DNA from: DATIBQ01 sp964573395
Lineage (GTDB): Bacteria > Patescibacteriota > Minisyncoccia > Phycocordibacterales > UBA9973
Assembly (NCBI GenBank): GCA_964573395.1
Contig: CAZNJI010000003.1
Location: 30,099-94,098 of the forward strand
Direction of reading: 5' to 3'
DNA: 64,000 bases
The notes under the pieces are model-generated. The model did not search any database. It saw only the letters and a list, made by a program, of their open reading frames with translations, and was not told where the DNA came from. The translations under genes were made by a program, and so were the position numbers. Of the stretch, positions 1 through 8,119 are shown piece after piece; position 1 is the first letter of the stretch; the number at the start of each line of letters is the position of its first letter.

Positions 1-1176
1 CGTTGGTTGACCATAGTGCTTCTCGCTTTCTGAGAGCGACCAGGCAAGAGAGTCCGCCGCGATTGCATCCAATTCCCCATTCTCTAATTTTTTCACCCCC
101 AGATCGTACTCTTCATACTGGCGATAAATTTCACTGTCAAATGCCAGGTTAAACGGCTGTGCCGGCGTCTTGCGAAGATAGAGCCACTTTAAAAGCCGGG
201 CTTCGTAAATCTGCAGCAAGTCCTCCGGCGAGACAGCGCCGCCTTTCGAGCCGGACATTTTGCCGTCCATTCCCACAATGCCGACGAATTTATACTCGAC
301 AAATACCGGCGGCTCGCTCGAAAAAATTTCTTTCGCGATGATGCTTGAAACATCGAAGCTTGATCCTGGAGAAGCGTGGTCGTGCCCGCCCGGTTCGAAC
401 ACCACTTCTTCATGCATCCAGCGCATTGGCCAATCTACTTTCCACGGAAGCTTGTAGCAAAAATCCGTTTTTAAATCGATCGTTTCTTCCTGCTTTGTTT
501 CTTTGCAGTAATAGGTTACCTTCGATTCGCCGTTAAACGATCTGATTTCAGTGAAATCTTTGCCAGTAAAACGCGAATAAATTGCGATTGGGAAATAACT
601 CTCAACAAAAGATTCCTTCGTGAGGCATTTTTCTTTGATCGCTTTTTCGCTCATAAGCGAAAACATAACTTCGCCGATCTCTTTGCGCTTTTGCATCGCC
701 AGAATTACCTTCTCAGCATAGGCGCCGCTCTCGTAGAGCTCGGTTTGGTTTTTATACTCAAGTTCAATGCCAAGCTTTCGCATTGATTCTTCGAATGGTT
801 TTTGAAAACTTTCGGCATAGGATGCGTACTTGCCCGTCGGATCGGGAATCTTTGAAATCGGCATGCCGATGTATTGGCTAAACGATTCCGGCACCCCAGC
901 CGGCACTTTTCGAAAGCGGTCGAAATTATCCCAGGAAAAAACAAATCGGGTTTGCTTGCCCTTTTCTTTGAGCGCCTGCAACACGGCGAAAGAGGTCATG
1001 ACGTCACGGAAATTCCCGAAGTGCACCACTCCCGACGGGCTAATGCCTGCTGCGGCAGTGTACACATCCTTGTCTGGAAATGCCTTCAGTACCTCATCCG
1101 CAATGGTGCGCGCCCAGTGCTGGTTACCTGTTTCCAAGCTGCGTGGGTTGATTCGCTTTGATTGATCGAATGCCAT
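1..1176 (-). CDS. lysS: Lysyl-tRNA synthetase, class I (archaeal type), 3' end cut by window
   Basis: Charges tRNA-Lys in the cytoplasm. This is the class I (Rossmann-fold) enzyme, not the usual bacterial class II LysRS. The reading frame is open for 392 codons to the window edge, so the C-terminus is missing. The ATP-binding signature is visible near residue 43 (ISPSGVVHFGNFRD, the HIGH-equivalent), and the KMSKS-equivalent appears near residue 309 (DGKMSGSKGG). ATG at 1176 is the first in-frame start, 14 nt after the dnaJ stop, so the two are probably cotranscribed. Between them AATTTAACA occurs twice in tandem. The family call follows from both signatures together and is firm. Confidence 0.9.
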   Translation of the reverse strand, partial: MAFDQSKRINPRSLETGNQHWARTIADEVLKAFPDKDVYTAAAGISPSGVVHFGNFRDVMTSFAVLQALKEKGKQTRFVFSWDNFDRFRKVPAGVPESFSQYIGMPISKIPDPTGKYASYAESFQKPFEESMRKLGIELEYKNQTELYESGAYAEKVILAMQKRKEIGEVMFSLMSEKAIKEKCLTKESFVESYFPIAIYSRFTGKDFTEIRSFNGESKVTYYCKETKQEETIDLKTDFCYKLPWKVDWPMRWMHEEVVFEPGGHDHASPGSSFDVSSIIAKEIFSSEPPVFVEYKFVGIVGMDGKMSGSKGGAVSPEDLLQIYEARLLKWLYLRKTPAQPFNLAFDSEIYRQYEEYDLGVKKLENGELDAIAADSLAWSLSESEKHYGQPT

Positions 1177-1190
1177 TGTTAAATTCTCTG

Positions 1191-2258
1191 TTAAATTCCT
1201 TCCGCCTTGAGCTGCTCGATGATTTCTTTCGCGCGCTTTGAAAGTTTTTCCGGAAGCTTGATGTTGAGCTTAATCACAAAATCGCCGCGCTTCTGGCCCA
1301 TTGGCACGCCGTAATTCTTCAGCGTTACCGTGCTGCCGATTTTCGATCCTGCCGGAATGGTAACCGGAACGCTGCCATCAAGCGTTTCAACCGCATACTG
1401 AGCGCCCAGGAGCGCATCGGTAAGCTTAATGTCGAGCGTCGTTACTAATTTTGATCCGTCGCGATAGATGCTTCCATGTTTCGCTACGGTTATGCGCAGG
1501 TACAGATCGCCTGTTTTGCCTCCTTTTACTGCCTCGCCCATGCCGCCCAAGCGGAGCATTTCGCCGTCTTGAACGCCTGCGGGAATGACGATCGTTACCT
1601 TGTTAGAATCTTTCGTTACGCCTGCCCCCTTACAAGTTTCGCATGGCGTTTCCGGAATTTTGCCAGCCCCCGCGCAATTGTCGCAGGTTCGCGTTGTTGC
1701 AATCGAGCCAAGGAACGTTCGCTGCATGTCGCGAATGGTTCCGTGCCCGTTACATTTCGAACAGGTTTTCAGTTTTGTGCCTGGTTTTGCGCCTGATCCG
1801 TCGCAAGTTTTGCACGTTGCAGTGCGCTTGAGTTCAACCGTCTTTTCAGCGCCGAAGACCGCCTCTTTAAAAGAAAGCGATACGTCAACCTGCAAGTCTC
1901 TGCCGCGCGTAGCACGGCTGCGTGATCCGCCGCCGAAAAATTCCCCGAAAATGTCGCCCAGATCTACGCCGAAGCCACCATCCTGCTGGAAGCCGGAAAA
2001 ATCGAACCCGCCAAATCCCTGCCCGCTGCCAAAACCACCCTGGCCCTGGCCGTAATTCGCGCCGAAACTGTCGTACTGCGAGCGTTTCGCATCATCTGAG
2101 AGCACTTGGTATGCCTCGTTTACTTCTTTGAATTTAGAAGCATCTCCGCCTTGCTTGTCGGGATGGTACTGGTGCGCGAGTTTTCGAAACGCCTTCTTAA
2201 TCTCTTCTTTCGAGGCGCCTTTGCTCACTCCTAAAATTTCATAGTAGTCCTTCCCCAT
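1191..2258 (-). CDS. dnaJ: Chaperone protein DnaJ (Hsp40)
   Basis: Co-chaperone that stimulates the DnaK ATPase and delivers unfolded clients. Domains in order: J domain (residues about 3-68, with HPD in HQYHPDK), a Gly/Phe-rich linker (about 75-120), four zinc-binding CxxCxGxG repeats (CKTCDGSG, CSKCNGHG, CDNCAGAG, CETCKGAG) and the C-terminal client-binding beta domains. The 355-residue length is slightly under the usual 370-380. ATG at 2258 is preferred over the GTG two codons earlier because a TTGAAA-16-TATAAT promoter ends 8 nt before it, so the transcript should begin at or next to the start codon. It lies downstream of dnaK and grpE but has its own promoter. Confidence 0.97.
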   Translation of the reverse strand: MGKDYYEILGVSKGASKEEIKKAFRKLAHQYHPDKQGGDASKFKEVNEAYQVLSDDAKRSQYDSFGANYGQGQGGFGSGQGFGGFDFSGFQQDGGFGVDLGDIFGEFFGGGSRSRATRGRDLQVDVSLSFKEAVFGAEKTVELKRTATCKTCDGSGAKPGTKLKTCSKCNGHGTIRDMQRTFLGSIATTRTCDNCAGAGKIPETPCETCKGAGVTKDSNKVTIVIPAGVQDGEMLRLGGMGEAVKGGKTGDLYLRITVAKHGSIYRDGSKLVTTLDIKLTDALLGAQYAVETLDGSVPVTIPAGSKIGSTVTLKNYGVPMGQKRGDFVIKLNIKLPEKLSKRAKEIIEQLKAEGI

Positions 2259-2266
2259 ATGCACGC

Positions 2267-2294
2267 ATTATACTGAAAAGTACGATTTTTTCAA
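2267..2294 (-). promoter_or_regulatory. dnaJ promoter, leaderless geometry
   Basis: On the minus strand TTGAAA (2294-2289), a 16-nt spacer and TATAAT (2272-2267), then 8 nt to the dnaJ ATG. A +1 six to eight bases after the -10 falls on or beside the start codon, leaving no room for a ribosome-binding site. Confidence 0.7.
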
Positions 2295-2302
2295 TCAAAA
2301 AA

Positions 2303-2326
2303 GAGCCGAATATTCGGCTCTTTTTT
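2303..2326 (-). terminator. Hairpin terminator between the 25-codon ORF and dnaJ
   Basis: GAGCCGAAT/ATTCGGCTC is a perfect 18-nt palindrome (2303-2320) flanked by A6 on the left and T6 on the right. It can therefore act as an intrinsic terminator in either direction. On the minus strand it closes the dnaK/micro-ORF unit just upstream of the dnaJ promoter. Confidence 0.75.
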
Positions 2327-2330
2327 GCTG

Positions 2331-2408
2331 TTATCGATGTCGCATCGATACGGTTTTCCCTGCCCGCTTGCTCTTTTTCTTGGCTGCAATTTTTCGTTTT
2401 TTATTCAT
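2331..2408 (-). CDS. Candidate 25-residue lysine/arginine-rich microprotein
   Basis: A 25-codon ORF (begins MNKKRKIAAKKKSKRAG, stop TAA at 2331) between dnaK and dnaJ. About half of the residues are Lys or Arg and there are no acidic residues, as in very small ribosome- or nucleic-acid-binding peptides. Two features argue against chance. An extended -10 (TGC-TAATAT, minus strand, 2420-2415) ends 6 nt before the ATG, the spacing seen at many genes here. The stop codon is followed within 10 nt by an intrinsic terminator. I do not recognise the family. It is not obviously bTHX. Confidence 0.5.
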   Translation of the reverse strand: MNKKRKIAAKKKSKRAGKTVSMRHR

Positions 2409-2425
2409 ATGGTCATATTAGCACA

Positions 2426-4303
2426 TTATTCTTTTGGCTCTTCCGGCTCTTCTTTCACTTCAGCTTCTTTTGGTTCAGCATCAGCCGGAGGAGTCTGGCT
2501 TCCCTGTTTAGCAATATGCTCGCCAATCTTTTGCATTTCGGTTGAAAGCTCGGCTGTTTTGGTTTTTATTGCTTCCAGGTCGTTTCCGTCTTTCACAGCT
2601 TTCAGTTCAGTAATTTTTCCTTCAACGGCAGTTTTGATTTCTTCGGTAATCGCATCTTTATGTTCAGTCAGCGCCTTCTCCGCGGCAAAAATGTTCATAT
2701 CCGCTGTATTGCGCGCATCAACAAGATCTTTCTTCTTCTTGTCTTCTTCGGCGTGCGTGTCCGCATCTTTCTTCATGCGTTCGATGTCCTCCGGCGTGAG
2801 CCCTGAGCTTGCTTCGATGCGAATCGATTGTTCTTTGCCGGTTGCCTTGTCTTTTGCCTTTACGTTTAGGATGCCGTTCGCATCAACGTCGAACGTTACC
2901 TCAACTTGCGGCATGCCGCGCGGCGCCGGCGCAATGCCGTCGAGCACGAATTGCCCGAGCGATTTATTATCCGTTGCCATCGGGCGCTCGCCCTGCACCA
3001 CGTGGATTTGCACCGATGTCTGATTATCGGCAGCAGTTGAAAATACCTGCGACTTCGACGTTGGAACGGTGGTATTGCGCTCAATCAAGTGCGTTGCAAC
3101 GCCCCCGAGCGTTTCAATGCCCAGAGAGAGCGGAATGACGTCAAGGAGCAACACGTCGCGAACGTCTCCCTGCAGCACGCCGCCCTGGACTGCCGCCCCA
3201 AGCGCGACCACCTCATCCGGGTTGATGGAACGATTCGGCTCTTTGCCGAAAAATGTTTTCACTTCCTCAACGAGCTTCGGCATGCGCGTCTGGCCTCCCA
3301 CTAGAATCACCTGGTCGATGTCGGCGATCTTGAACGGAGACGCTTCGATCGTTCGTTTCGTAATTTCAAGCGCGCGCTTAATGAATTCATCGGCAAGCTC
3401 TTCAAGCTTTGCGCGCGTCATTTTCAAGAGCAAGTGGCGCGGCCCTGATGCGTCGGAGGTAATGAACGGAATGTTAATTTCGGTTTCAACCGCAGTTGAG
3501 AGTTCGATTTTCGCCTTTTCTGCCGCTTCATCAAGGCGCTGCAGTGCGAGCGGGTCTTTCGTTACGTCGATGCCGCTTTCCTTCTTGAACTCTTCTGCGA
3601 TCCAACTCATGAGCTTCATGTCGATATCGCGGCCTCCCAGGAACACGTCTCCGTCGGTTGCTTTTACTTCAACCACGTCGTCGCTTACTTCAAGCACGGA
3701 AACGTCGAGCGTTCCGCCGCCGAAATCGAACACAACAATCTGTTCGTTCTTACGGGTATTAAAGCCGTACGCAAGCGCTGCCGCGGTTGGTTCGTTGATG
3801 ATTCGCTTCACGTCGAGCCCGGCAATCGCTCCGGCATCCTTGGTTGCTTTACGCTGGGCATCGTTAAAGTATGCCGGCACGGTAATGATCGCTTCCGTTA
3901 TTTTTTCTCCGATCTTCGCTTCAACGTCCGCTTTGATTTTTTGCAGGATCATCGCTGAAATTTCTTCAGGGCGATACTCTTTGTCGCCAAGCTTTACCAG
4001 CGCGCCGCCGTCAGTGCCGCGAGAAACTTGAAACGGAGCGGTTTTGATCATCCGCTGCACTTCCGGATCATCGAAGTTATGCCCCATGAAGCGCTTGATG
4101 CCGTAAATGGTGTTTTGCGGATTCGTCACTGCTTGCCGTTTTGCTAAAAGCCCTACCAGGCGATCGCCATTTTTTGCGGCAGCAACAATGGAAGGGGTCG
4201 TTCGATTCCCTTCGCTGTTCTCGATTATTTTTGGCTGGCCGCCTTCAATGATGGCAACAGCCGAGTTTGTGGTTCCAAGGTCAATTCCAATGATTTTTGA
4301 CAT
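2426..4303 (-). CDS. dnaK: Chaperone protein DnaK (Hsp70)
   Basis: ATP-dependent chaperone working with DnaJ and GrpE. The 625-residue protein starts with the actin-fold phosphate loop IGIDLGTTNS. The second nucleotide motif is VVFDFGGGTLDVSVLEV (about residue 190) and the adenosine motif is VILVGGQTRMP (about 335). It continues with the substrate-binding domain (DVIPLSLGIETLGG) and a helical lid rich in K, E and A that ends in an acidic tail, EVKEEPEEPKE. Length and motif order are those of bacterial DnaK. It lies 27 nt downstream of grpE in the same direction, so a grpE-dnaK transcript is likely. No CIRCE element (TTAGCACTC-N9-GAGTGCTAA) is visible upstream. Confidence 0.98.
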   Translation of the reverse strand: MSKIIGIDLGTTNSAVAIIEGGQPKIIENSEGNRTTPSIVAAAKNGDRLVGLLAKRQAVTNPQNTIYGIKRFMGHNFDDPEVQRMIKTAPFQVSRGTDGGALVKLGDKEYRPEEISAMILQKIKADVEAKIGEKITEAIITVPAYFNDAQRKATKDAGAIAGLDVKRIINEPTAAALAYGFNTRKNEQIVVFDFGGGTLDVSVLEVSDDVVEVKATDGDVFLGGRDIDMKLMSWIAEEFKKESGIDVTKDPLALQRLDEAAEKAKIELSTAVETEINIPFITSDASGPRHLLLKMTRAKLEELADEFIKRALEITKRTIEASPFKIADIDQVILVGGQTRMPKLVEEVKTFFGKEPNRSINPDEVVALGAAVQGGVLQGDVRDVLLLDVIPLSLGIETLGGVATHLIERNTTVPTSKSQVFSTAADNQTSVQIHVVQGERPMATDNKSLGQFVLDGIAPAPRGMPQVEVTFDVDANGILNVKAKDKATGKEQSIRIEASSGLTPEDIERMKKDADTHAEEDKKKKDLVDARNTADMNIFAAEKALTEHKDAITEEIKTAVEGKITELKAVKDGNDLEAIKTKTAELSTEMQKIGEHIAKQGSQTPPADAEPKEAEVKEEPEEPKE

Positions 4304-4330
4304 AGTTCTGTAATGTTAAAAAGTGATAAG

Positions 4331-4888
4331 TTATTCTGATTTCAATTTATAGACAGAAACCGTTGCAGGACGAAGTACTGAATTACGGTAGAGATACCCG
4401 GGCTTCAGCACCGTGGCTATCATTCCATCAAGGTCAGGATTATCTGTTTGTGTTTCAGCTACCGCTTCGTGCCGATTCGGATCGAATGGTTTCCCTATGT
4501 CTACAAATGATGAAAGGCCTCGTGACTCTAAAATTCCTTTCAGCTGTCCGTGGATGTATTCAACGCCGAGTCTCCAGTTCTGGTCGACGGCCTCCCATGT
4601 CTCTTTATTATTGAAGGCGAAGTAAAAACTGTCAAGAACGGGAATGAGGTCATCGAAAAGTGATTCTTCGGCAATCGTTTTAGCGCGGATTTTTACTTCT
4701 TCAATTTGCTTTTGCAAGTTTGCATAATCGGCTCGAGATCGCTGCCAGCCGTCTAAGTACTCCTGGCGCTCTTTTTTAAGTGCCTTTAATTCTTCACGAA
4801 GTGATTTTAGCTTGTTATCCGAACCAAATGCCGCCCCCTCTTCATCGCTCGGTTCGAATGCAACATCATCTCTATTCTCATCTTCCAT
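4331..4888 (-). CDS. grpE: Nucleotide exchange factor GrpE
   Basis: Releases ADP from DnaK. The protein has an acidic N-terminus, a long coiled coil (about residues 25-80, LKSLREELKALKKERQEY) and the C-terminal beta domain with the family signature ending in GYLYRNSVLRPATVSVYK. I chose ATG at 4888 (MEDENRDD, 185 residues). A longer frame starts at 4927, but TATAGT on the minus strand lies between the two ATGs. That would make the upstream one untranscribed if TATAGT is the -10. It is first in a probable grpE-dnaK unit. Confidence 0.93.
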   Translation of the reverse strand: MEDENRDDVAFEPSDEEGAAFGSDNKLKSLREELKALKKERQEYLDGWQRSRADYANLQKQIEEVKIRAKTIAEESLFDDLIPVLDSFYFAFNNKETWEAVDQNWRLGVEYIHGQLKGILESRGLSSFVDIGKPFDPNRHEAVAETQTDNPDLDGMIATVLKPGYLYRNSVLRPATVSVYKLKSE

Positions 4889-5026
4889 CCCATTAGAGAG
4901 CACACAAACTATATCTGTTGTATGCAAATTTAGTGTTATAAATCGACTTTTTATTTATCCCGTTTTACCCTATGCTCCTAACGGGACAGGTACGATTGAG
5001 TATACTTATTTTTCACAATAAAAAAA

Positions 5027-5042
5027 GAGCCGGTTATGGCTC
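5027..5042 (-). terminator. Intrinsic terminator of the small Cys-rich ORF
   Basis: GAGCC-(6-nt loop)-GGCTC stem. On the minus strand it is followed by T7. The stop codon of the 78-residue ORF lies in the loop, so gene and terminator overlap. Confidence 0.6.
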
Positions 5043-5270
5043 AATATTTTTTCTTTCAGTTAATCTTTGATGGAACGTCAGCCTTCTGCAACATGCGCAC
5101 CACTCAAGCCGCGGGCTCTTTTTATCAAATTCAGGGACAAAAAAGGTGTTTGGCTCGCTTTTACATTCATTGCAATAATCGAAGACTTCTATTTGTTTTG
5201 CAGGTTTCGTAAAATCAAAGTTAAGTATTGGCTTCGGTGTATGTTCCACGATTTTCGATGGATTATACAT
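5034..5270 (-). CDS. Small protein with two CxxC pairs (zinc-ribbon-like), unknown function
   Basis: A 78-residue ORF with CNEC and CACC spaced about 22 residues apart, which suggests one Zn(II) site. The rest is charged and has no membrane segment. The rpsI terminator separates it from rpsI, and its own terminator overlaps its stop. The start is uncertain: a frame from 5321 overlaps rpsI; ATG at 5270 is used here; but a TATAAT on the minus strand overlaps codons 2-4 of that choice, so GTG at 5249 could be the real start. I do not recognise the family. Confidence 0.45.
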   Translation of the reverse strand: MYNPSKIVEHTPKPILNFDFTKPAKQIEVFDYCNECKSEPNTFFVPEFDKKSPRLEWCACCRRLTFHQRLTERKNIEP

Positions 5271-5283
5271 TGTTTTGGAAAAC

Positions 5284-5305
5284 AAAAAAGCCCTTCTGGA
5301 CTTTT
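5284..5305 (-). terminator. rpsI terminator
   Basis: Directly after the rpsI stop the minus strand reads AAAAAGTCC-AGAA-GGGCTTTTTT, a 9-bp stem with one G-U pair followed by a T run. It ends the infA-to-rpsI operon. Confidence 0.7.
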
Positions 5306-5710
5306 TTATCGCTTGCTCCACTGTGGCGACTTTCGAGCTTTTTTGAGACCGAACTTGCGGCGCTCTTTCACTCGCGGATCGCGCTTCAGGAATCCCGCAC
5401 GCTTCAGTTTCGTTTTCGACTCTTCATCTTCGGCAACGAGTACGCGGGCAATGCCGTGGCGGATTGCCTCTGCCTGGCTCTGGATGCCTCCGCCGTTCAC
5501 GCGGACAGACACTTCGTAGTGCTTCGCCTCAACGGTGGTAAACGCATCGGTTACTACCTTTTGGAGCTGTGCGGTCGGAAAGTACGATGCGAGATCTTTT
5601 CCGTTAATGTCGTAACTGCTCTTTGCGCTTGCAGAGAGCCGAACGCGGGCCGTTGCCGTTTTTCTGCGTCCTACTGCTTCAGTATAATTTTTCTTTTTCC
5701 GTTCTACCAT
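5306..5710 (-). CDS. rpsI: 30S ribosomal protein uS9
   Basis: Small-subunit protein whose C-terminal tail reaches toward the P-site tRNA. The 134 residues contain the family core EAVGRRKTATARVRL, the NGGGIQSQAEAIRHGIARVL segment and the conserved basic tail ending KKARKSPQWSKR, with Lys/Arg at the extreme C-terminus as expected. It follows rplM by 7 nt, the usual rplM-rpsI pairing, and is last in the operon. Confidence 0.98.
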   Translation of the reverse strand: MVERKKKNYTEAVGRRKTATARVRLSASAKSSYDINGKDLASYFPTAQLQKVVTDAFTTVEAKHYEVSVRVNGGGIQSQAEAIRHGIARVLVAEDEESKTKLKRAGFLKRDPRVKERRKFGLKKARKSPQWSKR

Positions 5711-5717
5711 ATATCTA

Positions 5718-6062
5718 TTACTCAGTAACGATGAGCTGCTTCATCATTTCGTTTTTAAGCTTATTGTCGGGAAGCATGCCTTTTACCGCTTTCCGGATCA
5801 CTTCGCTGTACCCTTTTTTGGTAATGACCGCCGCAAGCGTTTCAACTTTCTGCCCGCCCGGGTACCCGGAATAGCGCACGTATTTTTTTTCAAGCAGTTT
5901 CGGCGCCGCGATTTTGAGCTTGCTTGCATTCGTTACTGCAACCGTATTTCCTGATACGCGATTGCGCACAAAGGTAGCCTGCCCCTTTCCCATGAGCTTC
6001 GCTGCCACGTCAGTGGCGAGGCGGCCGATTGTTTTTCCAGTTGCGTCTACGGTGTAATTCAT
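5718..6062 (-). CDS. rplM: 50S ribosomal protein uL13
   Basis: Early-assembly large-subunit protein. At 114 residues it is clearly shorter than the usual 140 or so. The core is recognisable: DATGKTIGRLATDVAAKLMGKG, RYSGYPGGQK, and VIRKAVKGMLPDNKL near the C-terminus. The trimming fits reduced ribosomal proteins of Patescibacteria (inference). It lies between rplQ and rpsI with short spacers. Confidence 0.96.
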   Translation of the reverse strand: MNYTVDATGKTIGRLATDVAAKLMGKGQATFVRNRVSGNTVAVTNASKLKIAAPKLLEKKYVRYSGYPGGQKVETLAAVITKKGYSEVIRKAVKGMLPDNKLKNEMMKQLIVTE

Positions 6063-6092
6063 AATTCAGTGCTTGTGATGGTATCAAAATAA

Positions 6093-6446
6093 TTAAACGA
6101 ATTCAATAACGGCCATTTTGCTCGCATCTCCCTGGCGAGGGGTAAGCTTCACGATGCGCGTGTAGCCGCCTTTGCGCTCGCTGTAACGCGGCGCGATGGA
6201 ATCGACAAGTTTCTTTACTGCCGTTTCGTGATTGTAGAGCGACTTCAACAACAGGCGCCGGGTGGCAAGCGTTGGATTCTTCGCCTTCGTTACCATTTTT
6301 TCTATCTTCGGACGAAGCTCTTTTGCCTTCGCTTCAGTGGTCGTAATACGCTCGTTTTTAATAAGCGACTCAACCAGCCCTTTCATAAGAGCGCTGCGCT
6401 GATTTTTTGATCGTCCAAATTTTCTGTTTGCGTCGTGATGTCTCAT
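6093..6446 (-). CDS. rplQ: 50S ribosomal protein bL17
   Basis: Large-subunit protein near the exit tunnel. The signature is at the N-terminus (RHHDANRKFGRSKNQRSALMKGLVESLI) and the C-terminal core reads GGYTRIVKLTPRQGDASKMAVIEFV. The 117-residue length is normal. It follows rpoA by 20 nt, the conserved rpoA-rplQ order. Confidence 0.98.
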   Translation of the reverse strand: MRHHDANRKFGRSKNQRSALMKGLVESLIKNERITTTEAKAKELRPKIEKMVTKAKNPTLATRRLLLKSLYNHETAVKKLVDSIAPRYSERKGGYTRIVKLTPRQGDASKMAVIEFV

Positions 6447-6466
6447 GTCAGTACAATAAAACCCGA

Positions 6467-7462
6467 TTAATCCTTGAGCGTAAGATTGAAAGCGGCAAGC
6501 ACTTTCTTTATTTCTTGAATTCCCTTCTCTCCGATGCCTTCGATTTCCAAAAGATCGTCAACGTGCTTTCGCGCAACGCCGCCGACGGTTCGAATGTTTG
6601 CCGCAGAAAGCGCGTTGAGCGTTCGAGTTGAAAGGCCAAGCGAATCGATGCGCGTTTTGAGCACGTCGGTAATGTCGGCAGATGATTCTTCAGATGCCGC
6701 CTCCGCTTCCGGAGTCGTTTCTGGAGCCGCCTGCGCGCCAAGTTCTGCCTGTATGTCGGCAATAACCTTGCCGCTATCAACTTCAACGACCGCAGCAAGC
6801 TGTTCAATCATGGTTTTCACCGATTGTTCGAGCGCTTCGCGCGGAGCAATCGTACCGTCAGTTTCAATAACGAGGCGGATGCGGTTATAGTTGGTTTTGT
6901 CCCCTACGCGCATGTCCTCAACATCGTAGCTCACGCGGCGGATCGGAGAAAAAATCGCATCGGTAAAAATGGTGCCGATCTCAGCTTTCTCTTTTTGGTG
7001 CTGTTCGCGCGTCACGAACCCGCGGCCTTTTTCGATCGTAAGCTCCATTGAGAGCGCCGCCTTACTGGTGATTTCGCAAATGTACTGGTCGGTATTAACC
7101 ACTTCAACCTGTCCGGAAGTTTTGAGGTCTGCCGCAGTAATGATTTTCGGACCCTTCACTTCAAGAGTAACTTTAACCGGTTCGTCTCCGACGACGGCAA
7201 AACGAATGTTTTTTAAATGCAGTAAAATGGTAATGACGTCTTCTTTTACTCCGTCAATCGTTGAAAATTCATGGCTGACGCCGTCGATTTTTACAGCAGT
7301 AACCGCAGAACCCTGCAAAGATGAGAGAATGATTCGTCGAAGTGAATTTGCCAGCGTATAGCCGTATCCTGGGTAGAGGCCGTCGATCTCATAGATGCCT
7401 TTGAATTTCTCTTCAAGTATCGCTTTTGGCTTGGATGGTAGAATGATGTTGTGCTCGCTCAT
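6467..7462 (-). CDS. rpoA: DNA-directed RNA polymerase subunit alpha
   Basis: Scaffold for RNA polymerase assembly. The 331 residues comprise an N-terminal dimerisation domain (LEPGYGYTLANSLRR-type motif seen as YPGYGYTLANSLRRIILSS), an Ala/Glu-rich linker (about 235-260) and a C-terminal HhH domain (IDSLGLSTRTLNALSAANI, EIEGIGEKGIQEIKKVL) that contacts UP elements and activators. Besides readthrough from infA it has its own near-consensus promoter, 8 nt before its ATG. Confidence 0.98.
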   Translation of the reverse strand: MSEHNIILPSKPKAILEEKFKGIYEIDGLYPGYGYTLANSLRRIILSSLQGSAVTAVKIDGVSHEFSTIDGVKEDVITILLHLKNIRFAVVGDEPVKVTLEVKGPKIITAADLKTSGQVEVVNTDQYICEITSKAALSMELTIEKGRGFVTREQHQKEKAEIGTIFTDAIFSPIRRVSYDVEDMRVGDKTNYNRIRLVIETDGTIAPREALEQSVKTMIEQLAAVVEVDSGKVIADIQAELGAQAAPETTPEAEAASEESSADITDVLKTRIDSLGLSTRTLNALSAANIRTVGGVARKHVDDLLEIEGIGEKGIQEIKKVLAAFNLTLKD

Positions 7463-7470
7463 AGTCCTAT

Positions 7471-7499
7471 ATAATACAATTAATTATTAAAAATATCAA
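7471..7499 (-). promoter_or_regulatory. Internal promoter upstream of rpoA
   Basis: On the minus strand TTGATA (7499-7494), a 17-nt spacer and TATTAT (7476-7471), with 8 nt to the rpoA ATG. It lies in the rpsD-rpoA spacer inside the ribosomal operon, giving a leaderless rpoA-rplQ-rplM-rpsI transcript. Confidence 0.65.
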
Positions 7500-7510
7500 T
7501 ACCTTCTCTC

Positions 7511-8116
7511 CTATCGGCTATAAAACTCAAGCACGGTATCAAGCTTGAGGAACTGATCATCATGCTTCGCCTTTTCTTTCACCGTCGCCTTGAGCTGTGC
7601 AGGTTCAAGGGTGAGCCATGAAGGCCAAGTGTAGCTCTGTACCTTCTTTTCAAAATCAGTAAACATTGCAGACGTTCGGCTACCATCGCGAACCGCAACA
7701 ACGTCTCCCGGGCGAACCTGATAACTCGGTACGGTAATTTTCTTGCCGTTCACCGTCAGGTGGCCATGGGAAACCATCTGTCGGGTGAACCGGCGGGTAT
7801 TCCCGAATCCGAGCCGGTAGGCAACGTTATCAAGGCGAGATTCAAGAAGTTCGTAAAGTTTTTCCACCACTGGCATGCCTTTCACTTGCGTCGCTTCTTT
7901 CACGTAATTTGAAAGCTGGCGCTCCGAAATGCCGTACGTAAAGCGCACTTTCTGTTTTTCAAGAAGCTGCGCGCCGTAGTCTGAAGGAGCTTTTGCCCGT
8001 TTTCCAGACGAACGAGCCTTCCGCCCTTCAGATTGGACGAATTTCTGCGTTTGGCATTTTTCATATATCGGCGCCCCGAGACGGCGGCAAATTTTATACT
8101 GTGGTTTGTTTTTCAT
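7511..8116 (-). CDS. rpsD: 30S ribosomal protein uS4
   Basis: Primary 16S-binding assembly protein. The 201 residues include an N-terminal domain without the four-Cys zinc site of some S4 proteins, and the S4 RNA-binding domain (about 92-155, SRLDNVAYRLGFGNTRRFTRQMVSHGHLTVNGKKI). The C-terminus shows the expected LDTVLEFYSR. It sits 3 nt after rpsK in the canonical rpsM-rpsK-rpsD-rpoA order. Confidence 0.97.
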   Translation of the reverse strand: MKNKPQYKICRRLGAPIYEKCQTQKFVQSEGRKARSSGKRAKAPSDYGAQLLEKQKVRFTYGISERQLSNYVKEATQVKGMPVVEKLYELLESRLDNVAYRLGFGNTRRFTRQMVSHGHLTVNGKKITVPSYQVRPGDVVAVRDGSRTSAMFTDFEKKVQSYTWPSWLTLEPAQLKATVKEKAKHDDQFLKLDTVLEFYSR

Positions 8117-8119
8117 AGG

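Noticed and set aside
3069..4031. Long plus-strand frame (320 codons) opposite dnaK
   Set aside because: It is antisense to a certain dnaK gene, Ser/Thr-rich with no family motif, and arises from the codon bias of the real strand.
4304..5020. CIRCE/HrcA operator upstream of grpE-dnaK
   Set aside because: The TTAGCACTC-N9-GAGTGCTAA pattern is absent.
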